A stretch of DNA of 18,414 nt, from positions 1 through 18,414 of the forward strand of contig JAEOSY010000315.1 of the NCBI GenBank assembly GCA_016840125.1, written 5' to 3'. Numbering within the stretch: the first letter of the stretch is position 1; every line of letters starts with the position of its first letter. A model generated the notes under the pieces. It was not told where the DNA came from and searched no databases. It saw nothing but the letters and a program-made list of their open reading frames with translations. Source of the DNA: Candidatus Helarchaeota archaeon. GTDB lineage: Archaea; Asgardarchaeota; Lokiarchaeia; Helarchaeales; HEL-GB-A. The translations under genes were made by a program, and so were the position numbers. Positions 7,315 to 13,942 of the stretch are shown here, piece by piece.

Positions 7315-9495
7315 ATGACATATGCCAAAAAAGTTTTAGAAATATTGCCATTAATGAAAAATAGAGAGCAAATCCGTAATGTAGGAATTCTCGCACATAT
7401 AGATCATGGTAAGACAACATTATCTGACAATTTATTAGCCTCCTGCGGATTACTCTCACCATCTTTGGCCGGTCAAGCTCGCGCATTAGATTTTTTAGAA
7501 GAGGAGCAAAATAGAGGAATTACCATTAAGAGTGCAAATATCTCTTTACCTTACAAGGTTGAAGAACGGGTTTTTATTGTAAATTTAATTGATACTCCGG
7601 GACATGTTGACTTTAGTAGTGCTCGTGACCAAAGTCTTCGTGTCATCGATGGGGCAATTATAGTTGTTGATGCTGTAGAAGGGTGTATGGTTCAAACCGA
7701 AATTGTAACAAAACATGCCTTGGAGGAATATGTTAAACCAGTTTTATTTATTAATAAAATAGACCGCCTTATTACAGAATTAAAACTATCTTTAAAGGAG
7801 ATTGAAAAGCGACTAAATAATATAATTCAAGAATTTAATAATTATATTGAAATCTATGGCCCGGATAAATTTAAAAAAACATGGCGAATTAAAGTTGAAA
7901 AAAATAATATTGCGTTTGGATCTGCTTTACATTTATGGGGCTGTACTGCTGAAGAAATGTTGCGGCAACAAATTAAATTCAAAGACATTTTAAAATTTTA
8001 TCAAAATAACCAATCTAAAAATGACTATCGTGATATAAAGAAACGCCTTCCTCTCAGTAAAAGTATTTTTAACATGATCATCAATCACTTGCCAAATCCA
8101 ATCCAGGCACAGTATTATAGGATACCAAATTTATGGGGTGGAAAAATTTCCTCCAAAATAGGGAAGGCATTAATAAATTGCGACCCTAATTTAGGTTCAC
8201 TAGTTTATATTTATAAAAATATTTCAGATAAGAATCTTGGGATAATTTCCTTTGGACGAATTTTTTCAGGGAAGCTCTCAATAGGTCAGGAAGTTTTTTC
8301 ATTATCTTCTGCTACGTACAATAAAATTCAACAGCTTTATCTCTTCATGGGTGCTCATCGGGAAAGTATTAAATCCCTATCAGCAGGAAATATTATCGCA
8401 TTTTATCTAGAAAATCCTAAAATTGGTGATACATTAGTTGAAAAAGAGTATGAAGATACCACTCCCCTTATAAAAATTAAATATGAAACCGAAGCTGTAG
8501 TTCAATATAGTATTGAGCCGTTACATCCAAGAGAATTAAAAAACATGATCAATCTCCTAAGAAGTATTTCAATTAATGACCCGAATTTAAAATTAACCAC
8601 AAATACTGAAACTGGAGAAATCTTAATTTCAGGATTAGGAGAACTACATTTAGACGTAATAGCAAATGAATTAAAAAAAAATGGAATGGAAATAATCACA
8701 TCAGAACCTATTATCACTTTCCGGGAGAGTATCCAGGGCCAGAGTGATTTAATTACAGTTATTGATAGCGATCCTCAAAATTCAATTACAATTCAGATTG
8801 AGCCACTCGAACCCGAAATAATTGAGTTCTTATCAAAAGGTAAATTCAACTATAAGATGAGTGAAAAACGTAGAAAGCAGATTCTCCAAGATATAAATGT
8901 TAATGATGTCGATCTCATTCAATCCTTACTATACTCTGACCCGTTTGGTAATGTAATCGTACTATCTGAAAATACCTCGGGCCTTGGAATAGAGGACGAT
9001 CTTCCTGTTGTTCTAGATCACAAACTCGAGAATATATTTAGATTTGGCCCCTTAATACGTAATCCTATTCGTGGATTAAAGATTAAAATTCTTAAGTTAT
9101 CTTTGAAATCAGAAATAACCCAATTTAATTTTTTAAATATACTTCCTATTTTAAAACAAGCAGTTTCTGAATCTTTTAATTCTGCTAAAGCAGTACTCCT
9201 TCAACCTATTTACAAAATATTAATTAAAACCATTCCCTCCTACATTGGAGTAATTAGTAGTATTCTTGCTCAGCGAAATGGGAGAACACTACAAATAGAT
9301 CAAAAAGGATCGGATGTTTTTATAACGGGACACATTCCAGTTAAGGGGACTTTTGGATTATCATCAATTTTACGATCAAAAACTTCAGGTCATATCTTTT
9401 GGCAAACTTTTCTTTCTCATTGGGAAAAAATAACCCCTGAATCTAAAATGATCGAAATTATTCAAGAGTTTAGGATAAAAAGAGGAATTAAATAA
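7315..9495 (+). CDS. Divergent archaeal EF-2 paralogue lacking the diphthamide motif
   Basis: This 726-residue translational GTPase is colinear with archaeal EF-2. G1 is AHIDHGKTT (27-35), switch I GITI (68-71), G3 DTPGH (93-97) and G4 NKID (147-150). FGSALHLWG replaces the usual FGSA G5 region. Domain II, III and V motifs follow (SGLGELHLDVI, GPLIRNPIRGLK). In EF-2 the domain IV tip carries a conserved H-R-G-P-A-Q-I-x-P loop with the diphthamide histidine. Here the corresponding stretch (about 598-612) reads KSEITQFNFLNILPI, with Gln603 where the histidine would fall. Asgard genomes are known to carry such EF-2 paralogues beside a normal EF-2. GTP hydrolysis looks intact, so it is probably a ribosome-associated factor with altered decoding-centre contacts. 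The start MTYAKKVLEILPLM aligns with the usual EF-2 N-terminal helix. Confidence 0.9.
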   Translation: MTYAKKVLEILPLMKNREQIRNVGILAHIDHGKTTLSDNLLASCGLLSPSLAGQARALDFLEEEQNRGITIKSANISLPYKVEERVFIVNLIDTPGHVDFSSARDQSLRVIDGAIIVVDAVEGCMVQTEIVTKHALEEYVKPVLFINKIDRLITELKLSLKEIEKRLNNIIQEFNNYIEIYGPDKFKKTWRIKVEKNNIAFGSALHLWGCTAEEMLRQQIKFKDILKFYQNNQSKNDYRDIKKRLPLSKSIFNMIINHLPNPIQAQYYRIPNLWGGKISSKIGKALINCDPNLGSLVYIYKNISDKNLGIISFGRIFSGKLSIGQEVFSLSSATYNKIQQLYLFMGAHRESIKSLSAGNIIAFYLENPKIGDTLVEKEYEDTTPLIKIKYETEAVVQYSIEPLHPRELKNMINLLRSISINDPNLKLTTNTETGEILISGLGELHLDVIANELKKNGMEIITSEPIITFRESIQGQSDLITVIDSDPQNSITIQIEPLEPEIIEFLSKGKFNYKMSEKRRKQILQDINVNDVDLIQSLLYSDPFGNVIVLSENTSGLGIEDDLPVVLDHKLENIFRFGPLIRNPIRGLKIKILKLSLKSEITQFNFLNILPILKQAVSESFNSAKAVLLQPIYKILIKTIPSYIGVISSILAQRNGRTLQIDQKGSDVFITGHIPVKGTFGLSSILRSKTSGHIFWQTFLSHWEKITPESKMIEIIQEFRIKRGIK

Positions 9496-9542
9496 GGAAT
9501 TTGTTGTATAATAGATGCGGCTACCGGGATTCGGACCCGGGT

Positions 9543-9569
9543 ATCTACCTCAGCCAAGTTGAACTGAGA
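9543..9569 (-). other. tRNA-Gly intron 2 (27 nt, variable loop, about position 45/46)
   Basis: CTAC (positions 40-43) pairs with GTAG (minus-strand bases 81-84 of the gene), forming a 4-bp central helix. A 5-bp inner helix CTCAG/CTGAG closes a TTCAACTTGG loop. The bulges are CAT on the 5' side and ATA on the 3' side, exactly three bases each and on opposite strands as in a canonical bulge-helix-bulge. Cutting after the second base of each removes 27 nt and leaves the variable loop CAAC. The central helix uses the 3' strand of the anticodon stem. Confidence 0.85.
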
Positions 9570-9577
9570 TGGTAGCT

Positions 9578-9591
9578 ATCTCCTTTTTTAT
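9578..9591 (-). other. tRNA-Gly intron 1 (14 nt, canonical position 37/38)
   Basis: The intron is ATAAAAAAGGAGAT on the minus strand. CTCC (positions 32-35) pairs with GGAG of the intron, giving the 4-bp central helix. The 3-nt bulges are CAA on the 5' side and ATA on the 3' side. Cutting each bulge after its second base leaves A37 joined to A38 and restores a normal 7-base loop CTCCCAA. No inner helix forms (the remaining loop is TAAAAAA), so it is a relaxed bulge-helix-loop motif. Confidence 0.85.
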
Positions 9592-9709
9592 TGGGAGGCT
9601 ACCGTCCTCGCCACTAGACCATAGCCGCAGAGTATAATTCACATTTTATATGATAATTCTTAACAATTCGTATATTAGTTTTAATTTAAATATTATTAAG
9701 GTTTCGGGT

Positions 9710-10318
9710 TTATTTAGGCAATGAAGACAGAAATTCAGGACCCAATAGATCAAACGATGAGATTGTTAATAATTGAACTGTTATTAAAACCCTTTTTTCG
9801 AACACTTCCTTTCTTTTAGATAAAATCTTATCTGCAACATTCAATTCCTCCAATAAAAGAATTACATTCTCAAATTGTCCTTGTTGTAACTTTGTATTGA
9901 GAATTTTCCAGAATTTTTGGATTTTATGTTTAAAACTTTTTAAACCCTGTTCTGTAATTTTCGGATTCAATGTTTGAATATCTGAAATAGTGATTGGACC
10001 ACCAGTTGCAAGGATTTGTGCTGAATTAACTCCTAAATCAATTAATTTCTTGCGATTTTTTGAAGAATTAACAATAAAAAAAGATCTTTTAATTCGATCT
10101 TTAAAATTTTCTTCTTTTTTTTGTATAACTTGGGGATTGATACTAAATTTCTCATTTAATTTAACTATTATTCTATTTAATTTTAGCAAATTACTTTTAA
10201 CTTTCTGAATACGTATTTCATCCATAAGAAAAGTTGGTGCAGTTTCTCTAAATACGTTTTTAATATTAATTAATACATCTATTGCATCATTAATTTTCGA
10301 GAAATCAGAAGTAGCCAT
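9710..10318 (-). CDS. Uncharacterised archaeal protein, possibly DUF2100 family
   Basis: The product has 202 residues and is mostly helical and basic. The clearest landmark is a central block (about 84-125) with NSSKNRKKLIDLGV, then ILATGGPITISDIQTLNP, followed by a long helix. From memory this resembles archaeal DUF2100 proteins, whose function is unknown, but I cannot verify the match. The C-terminal part (QGQFENVILLLEELNVADKI) looks like a helical hairpin. No membrane segment or catalytic signature is evident. The ATG at 10316-10318 is preceded by a good Shine-Dalgarno (AAAGGAG, about nine bases upstream), so the start is secure. It lies in the same direction as the roadblock gene, 114 bases downstream of that gene's stop, and probably has its own promoter in that AT-rich gap. 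Confidence 0.7.
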   Translation of the reverse strand: MATSDFSKINDAIDVLINIKNVFRETAPTFLMDEIRIQKVKSNLLKLNRIIVKLNEKFSINPQVIQKKEENFKDRIKRSFFIVNSSKNRKKLIDLGVNSAQILATGGPITISDIQTLNPKITEQGLKSFKHKIQKFWKILNTKLQQGQFENVILLLEELNVADKILSKRKEVFEKRVLITVQLLTISSFDLLGPEFLSSLPK

Positions 10319-10432
10319 TAAAATTTTCTCCTTTTTTAATTAAATAGAAGGTTTTTTTATTATTATTTGTTAAACCTTAAAAAATTTTAATCTAACTAGA
10401 AATTGTATTTATGTATTAGGTAGAAAAATGGT

Positions 10433-10804
10433 TTAGGATATTATTGAACAAACCTGTTTTGCTATTTTATTGACTTTTCTTCTAAAATAGCGTAGATTAT
10501 TTGGCATGATTGTAATTAGTAAGATTGAATTGATTATACTGTCAAATAGAGAAATCCTTTGAATGAAAATTTTTCTATTAGGATATGAAATTACTATATC
10601 CTCAGGATTATCTGAAATAATACCATCTTCATTAAAAATAGCTGCAGCTTTAGCAGCTAAACTCTCAATTTCAATTTTGGGATCCATTTGATTGGAAGTA
10701 AGAATAATTAATCCTTCTTGTGATGCAACTAAACTCCCAAAAAAACCTGAGTCTTCAATTATATGATTTAATATTTGTTGTAGGGTAAATAATTTTTGAT
10801 CCAT
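10433..10804 (-). CDS. Roadblock/LC7 domain protein
   Basis: The 123-residue product starts MDQKLFTLQQILNHIIED and continues with GFFGSLVASQEGLIILTS, the typical helix plus two beta-strands of the roadblock/LC7 fold. IESLAAKAAAIFNE (second helix), a beta hairpin with IVISYPNRKIFIQRI, and a C-terminal helix follow. Roadblock proteins are dimeric regulators of small GTPases or motors, and Asgard archaea encode many. The frame is open upstream to a TTG at 10885, but that start lies before the predicted transcription start near 10869. The ATG at 10802-10804 is preceded by GAGGG with a 10-base spacing and gives the normal family length. An ATG at 10828 is the alternative. The promoter element at 10891-10907 is shared with the radical SAM gene. 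No GTPase gene is adjacent in the window. Confidence 0.85.
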   Translation of the reverse strand: MDQKLFTLQQILNHIIEDSGFFGSLVASQEGLIILTSNQMDPKIEIESLAAKAAAIFNEDGIISDNPEDIVISYPNRKIFIQRISLFDSIINSILLITIMPNNLRYFRRKVNKIAKQVCSIIS

Positions 10805-10890
10805 AAGAGATAATCCCTCATGTTTCATTCTGATTAAAGATTTAATTCTTCTGTTGATTGAATTGATATTGTAGATGATTTTCAAAAAAT

Positions 10891-10907
10891 CTATTTAAAC
10901 TCCTATT
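10891..10907 (-). promoter_or_regulatory. Promoter element AATAGGAGTTTAAATAG
   Basis: On the minus strand this is AATAGGAGTTTAAATAG, identical over 17 bases to the element at 5261-5277. The TATA box TTTAAATA predicts a transcript start near 10869 and a leader of about 65 nt to the roadblock ATG. Confidence 0.55.
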
Positions 10908-11249
10908 TGAAAATTGAATCAAAGAAGGAATAGCTTAGCTTTTTCGTTTTCGCAAATAAATTGAATATCCTCTAGAATCATAATATATCCATAAGCATAA
11001 GATGATATTATGATCGATTCTAATCCCTTCTATATAATTATTAAAACAGGTTCTTATTTTGTTTGTTCTTTTTTTTTACAGGTAAGATTGTTGTCCGTCC
11101 TTCACCCGAAGAACTTCTTATTTTTGTTTTCGTAAATTAAAATTATTAATAAAAAATCACTCAAAAAAAAATATTATAACAAGTCAAATCCAATATTTTC
11201 AGGTAATAGAATAAAATAATTTAATTTTTAGATATTTGAGGATTTAAAA
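10908..11249. other. Intergenic region upstream of the JAMM gene
   Basis: This stretch of 342 bases between divergent genes contains no convincing ORF and no RNA gene that I can fold. It is very AT-rich apart from a short GC-containing patch (about 11080-11115). It must hold the promoter of the JAMM gene, but several TATA-like stretches (for example AATTTAATTTTTA near 11218-11230) make the choice uncertain. The Shine-Dalgarno GAGGAT at 11238-11243 serves the ATG at 11250. Confidence 0.4.
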
Positions 11250-12374
11250 ATGCCCGAAAATGAATTAATTAATGATAATTCAGTCGAAGCAGGTATTACC
11301 GTTATAAAATTTCAAGCTTATAAAGATATAGTTTTACATAGCACTCGATTTTGCAACCCAGGTATAAAACGTGAACAATGGCGTGAAGTTTATGGATTTC
11401 TAGTTGGCACTATTAAAAATAACAATGTAATAGTTCATGAAGCTGTACCAATGGTTCATGGTGGAGCAACTGAGGTAGCTTTTGAGGAGCAGCATTATAT
11501 TGAAGCAGCAGAAGTCAATGAAAAAGTAGCCGAGAAAGGTTATTTTCTTGTTGGTTGGTATCATTCTCATCCGGGGCTCCAAATATTTTTGAGTTCAGTA
11601 GATATTCAAAATCATATCGGATATCAAGGATTGAATCCAAAGGCAATTGCATTAGTTATCGATCCTTCGAAAATTAGTGGAACTTACTCGGGATTTGAAA
11701 TATTTAAATTAGATGATCCAACAAACCCTAATTCCTCTTATAGTAAGTTAAATTGGAAAATTGAAGAGTTAGATGAGAAATTTGTTGGTCAAATGTTGAT
11801 TGATCTTGCTCAAAGAGCAACAATTCAAAGGCCCCTTATTGATGAATACGGGGAGGAAACGACCCCTTCACAACCAACGTCTAAAAATATAATAATAAAT
11901 CCTGAAGTTCAGGAATTATCCGATGGTGCGAGTTCGGTCGGACTTGAAATGTTAGAAAAAGCGTTAGCTTTAAGCGATAAGGAAGAATTTGAAAAAGCTA
12001 TCGATTTAGCAATCTCAGCTGGTAAGGAATTTGAAGAAAATGGTAATATTGGATTAGCCACTGATGCATTTGTCCAGGTTGGTGGATTTTTATTTGAATT
12101 TTGGACTAAAATTTCAAAATTAAGGACTGAAATTTTTACCCATCAACGAGAACCCTCTGAAAATGATGCAAAAATGATGATTAAATTGGCTCTAGCCTTA
12201 TCTTCAACAGTTAAACGTATTACTTCTGAAAAAATTGGATTAATTCTCGAAATTAAGAATTTAGCAGGAACGTTAGTTAAAGTTGAAGATGATAAAATTC
12301 AGGTTGCTAATATTTTGATTGAAGCAGCAGAAATTTATAATAGCTTAATTAGAACGGTAAGAATGAAGGATTAG
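11250..12374 (+). CDS. JAMM/MPN+ metalloprotease (Rpn11/CSN5-like) with helical C-terminal domain
   Basis: Residues about 15-180 form an MPN domain with a complete JAMM zinc site: Glu46 in REVYGFLVG, then GWYHSHPGLQIFLSSVD with His105, His107, Ser115 and Asp118 (H-x-H-x7-S-x2-D). The GWYHSHPG wording is that of Rpn11/CSN5-type isopeptidases, so deubiquitinase-like activity on a ubiquitin-like protein is the natural inference; Asgard archaea possess ubiquitin systems. Residues about 225-374 are a separate all-helical domain (GLEMLEKALALSDKEEFEKA, then DLAISAGKEFEE and VANILIEAAEIYNSL) resembling TPR or MIT-like hairpins. It may bind substrate or partner and recalls the MIT-MPN layout of AMSH, in reverse order. 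A Shine-Dalgarno (GAGGAT) precedes the ATG by six bases. No E1, E2 or ubiquitin gene is in the window. Confidence 0.9.
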   Translation: MPENELINDNSVEAGITVIKFQAYKDIVLHSTRFCNPGIKREQWREVYGFLVGTIKNNNVIVHEAVPMVHGGATEVAFEEQHYIEAAEVNEKVAEKGYFLVGWYHSHPGLQIFLSSVDIQNHIGYQGLNPKAIALVIDPSKISGTYSGFEIFKLDDPTNPNSSYSKLNWKIEELDEKFVGQMLIDLAQRATIQRPLIDEYGEETTPSQPTSKNIIINPEVQELSDGASSVGLEMLEKALALSDKEEFEKAIDLAISAGKEFEENGNIGLATDAFVQVGGFLFEFWTKISKLRTEIFTHQREPSENDAKMMIKLALALSSTVKRITSEKIGLILEIKNLAGTLVKVEDDKIQVANILIEAAEIYNSLIRTVRMKD

Positions 12375-12410
12375 AACTTTTTTTTAAAATCTATTTGAGT
12401 ATTTCAATAG

Positions 12411-12488
12411 ACCGTGATATAAACTGTGATATACACCGTGACATAGCCCGACATAAATCAAGAGCTACTGATGTCCACCGTGATGTCC
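12411..12488. repeat. Degenerate 12-bp tandem repeat
   Basis: Four consecutive 12-base units run from 12411 to 12458 (ACCGTGATATAA, ACTGTGATATAC, ACCGTGACATAG, CCCGACATAAAT). A six-base half unit follows, then two more units at 12465-12488 (CTACTGATGTCC, ACCGTGATGTCC). The repeat lies in the intergenic region between the convergent JAMM and macro-domain genes, at the point where GC content starts to rise. One frame through it stays open (repeated Asp-Ile/Val-His-Arg) but lacks a credible start. Confidence 0.8.
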
Positions 12489-12557
12489 ACATAACTATTG
12501 ATTTAATTCATGAAATAGACTAATCCATCTAAATATTTTTGAGTTGCTGCACTATAT

Positions 12558-13151
12558 TTAGGGGATTTCAAGAGGGTGCAATTCGTACTCTTTCTGAGCC
12601 TTTAGAAAGACATCAAATTCTTCTTGAGTAAATAATGAAAAAACTACGTGGTTTATCGAGCCCTTGCTATTCATTAAATATTTTATAACGCAGTCTAAGG
12701 CAATCGGGGAAGCTTTTTCGAGGGGATAGCAATATGCCCCTGTCGAGATGGCTGGGAACCCAATACTGACCAGTTTGTATTCTTCTGCGAGAGACAATGA
12801 GTTGGTATAGGATTGTCGCAATCGTTCTTCTGGCTTTGGGTCATGATGATATTTGGGTCCAACGGTGTGGATGACATATTTCGCTTTCAGATTCCCACCA
12901 CTTGTAATAACTGCCTCCCCTACAGGAAATCCGTGTAGATATTGTGGCAAATTTCTGATTTTTTGACATTCTTCTCGGATAATTGGACCACCCCTTCTAT
13001 GAACTGCCATATCCACACCCATTCCACCCAATAACGTCGAGTTTGCAGCATTCACAATGACATCAGTCTCTAATAACGTGACATCTCCTAAATGACAGGT
13101 AATAATTTTTCCACAGGATAGTTTCGTCGAAAAATCGGCTGGTATTGACAT
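12558..13151 (-). CDS. Macro domain protein (ADP-ribose/O-acetyl-ADP-ribose hydrolase type)
   Basis: The 197-residue protein is a single macro domain of the MacroD/YmdB type. It has VIVNAANSTLLGGMGVDMAVHR (31-52) with the ADP-ribose-binding NAAN, then PVGEAVITSGGNLKAKYVIH (76-95), HTVGP, and the phosphate-binding loop FPAISTGAYCYPLEKA (132-147). Characterised relatives hydrolyse O-acetyl-ADP-ribose or remove ADP-ribose from proteins or nucleic acids. The usual glycine run GGGGVD is GGMGVD here, and the usual AAG after IHR is RGG; both are mild departures. The ATG at 13149-13151 gives MSIPADFS; no strong ribosome-binding site is visible. It lies 52 bases after the helical-repeat gene on the same strand and could be translated from the same message as that gene and the putative nuclease. 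Confidence 0.93.
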   Translation of the reverse strand: MSIPADFSTKLSCGKIITCHLGDVTLLETDVIVNAANSTLLGGMGVDMAVHRRGGPIIREECQKIRNLPQYLHGFPVGEAVITSGGNLKAKYVIHTVGPKYHHDPKPEERLRQSYTNSLSLAEEYKLVSIGFPAISTGAYCYPLEKASPIALDCVIKYLMNSKGSINHVVFSLFTQEEFDVFLKAQKEYELHPLEIP

Positions 13152-13203
13152 CTAATTTCCACTTCCTCATGAAGTAACTAGTCACGTATCAAAATTTTAA
13201 CTT

Positions 13204-13833
13204 CTAGGGATAAAATAAAGGTTCGGGTTCAGCAATTACTATCTCAGGTTCAATTTCTCCCAACTTAGAGGGATCGAAGGGTTTCCTTTTTGCTTTTTTG
13301 CATTCCTCTTCCACCTTTTTCATCCGCTTATAGGTATTCTCAAAGAGTATTTTTGCGTTTTCAATATCTGCCAACGCTTGAACAGGATATTTTCTCTGTG
13401 CCTTTTCGAGATGGATACAAGCGACATTATAATAAGCTGCGGAAACGCAGGGAGCGCGATCAATATATTTTTGGTGGTCGCCCATACTCCTGTAAGCCTT
13501 TCCAAGACAGACTTCGGCTCTCCCATTCATATCACTCGCTAAAACAGAATCCTTCAATGACTGGGACGCTTCTATTGCTTTTTTTGCCCCGCCCATATAT
13601 AACTTCGCAGCTCTAATGTATTGTGTATTTGCTTCGCTCTCTTCTGCCTTTATTTCTTGAATCCTGATAAGATAAAAATTTATCTCGCTTATAATTTTAT
13701 TGATATTAATAACTTGATTTAGTAAATTCTTTTGCTTTTTAACGGTTCGAGCAAAAATTAGGGCTGTGCTTAACACATTTGCAGCTTCTTTGTAATACTT
13801 GATCTCTTCTTCTACTCGGTTACTGTGTGGCAT
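13204..13833 (-). CDS. Helical-repeat (TPR/SNAP-like) protein of unknown function
   Basis: The 209-residue product consists of helical hairpins with TPR/SNAP-like spacing: EEEIKYYKEAANVLSTAL, QYIRAAKLYMGGAKKAIEAS, NGRAEVCLGKAYRSMGD and SAAYYNVACIHLEKAQRK. A charged coiled-coil-like helix follows (FENTYKRMKKVEEECKKAKR), then a proline-rich tail that ends EPEPLFYP. No enzyme motif is seen. TPR-like proteins are scaffolds, so a binding role for the neighbouring macro-domain protein or nuclease is a reasonable guess only. The last 93 codons are duplicated in inverted orientation at 17098-17379, with the tail motif conserved. The ATG at 13831-13833 is the first in frame and lacks a clear Shine-Dalgarno. 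It lies 109 bases downstream of the nuclease stop on the same strand. Confidence 0.75.
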   Translation of the reverse strand: MPHSNRVEEEIKYYKEAANVLSTALIFARTVKKQKNLLNQVININKIISEINFYLIRIQEIKAEESEANTQYIRAAKLYMGGAKKAIEASQSLKDSVLASDMNGRAEVCLGKAYRSMGDHQKYIDRAPCVSAAYYNVACIHLEKAQRKYPVQALADIENAKILFENTYKRMKKVEEECKKAKRKPFDPSKLGEIEPEIVIAEPEPLFYP

Positions 13834-13942
13834 AATCTAGTGTTATGAATTCTTTCATATATAGATATTTTCAACTCACTAATCTTACAAATCATCCAAA
13901 GATCAGCGAGTGGGGTTTGAACGAAGATTTTGAAGAATAAAA

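Larger units (their letters stand above)
9516..9628 (-). tRNA. tRNA-Gly(CCC) with two introns
   Basis: On the minus strand the 113-base gene has acceptor stem GCGGCTA/TAGCCGC with discriminator A73. The D arm is GTCT/GGAC (G10-C25, U11-A24, C12-G23, U13-G22), the anticodon stem GTAGC/GCTAC, and the T arm CCGGG/CCCGG. The anticodon loop starts CTCCCA, so the anticodon is CCC (9593-9595), read as glycine; GCGG... and A73 fit archaeal tRNA-Gly. The anticodon loop carries 14 extra bases and the variable region 27 extra bases, both removable at bulge-helix-bulge type sites. The spliced tRNA would be 72 nt with a 4-nt variable loop (CAAC), as in many tRNA-Gly. The T loop is TCCGAAT, so position 55 is C instead of the near-universal U. 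CCA is not encoded. It converges on the EF-2 operon, 20 bases away. Confidence 0.93.

Noticed and set aside
7142..7486. Minus-strand ORF across the RNase Z/EF-2 junction
   Set aside because: Both plus-strand genes are unambiguous conserved families, so this is a shadow.
9516..9628. Reading the tRNA as a class II tRNA (Leu/Ser) with a long variable arm
   Set aside because: The anticodon loop would still need an intron, CCC is a glycine anticodon, and the extra 27 bases fit a bulge-helix-bulge exactly while leaving a normal 4-base variable loop.
10805..10885. TTG start giving a 150-residue roadblock protein
   Set aside because: It lies upstream of the predicted transcription start. The ATG at 10804 has GAGGG upstream and gives the normal domain length.
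12411..12488. CRISPR array
   Set aside because: The unit is 12 bases, contiguous and without unique spacers, and no cas gene is present.
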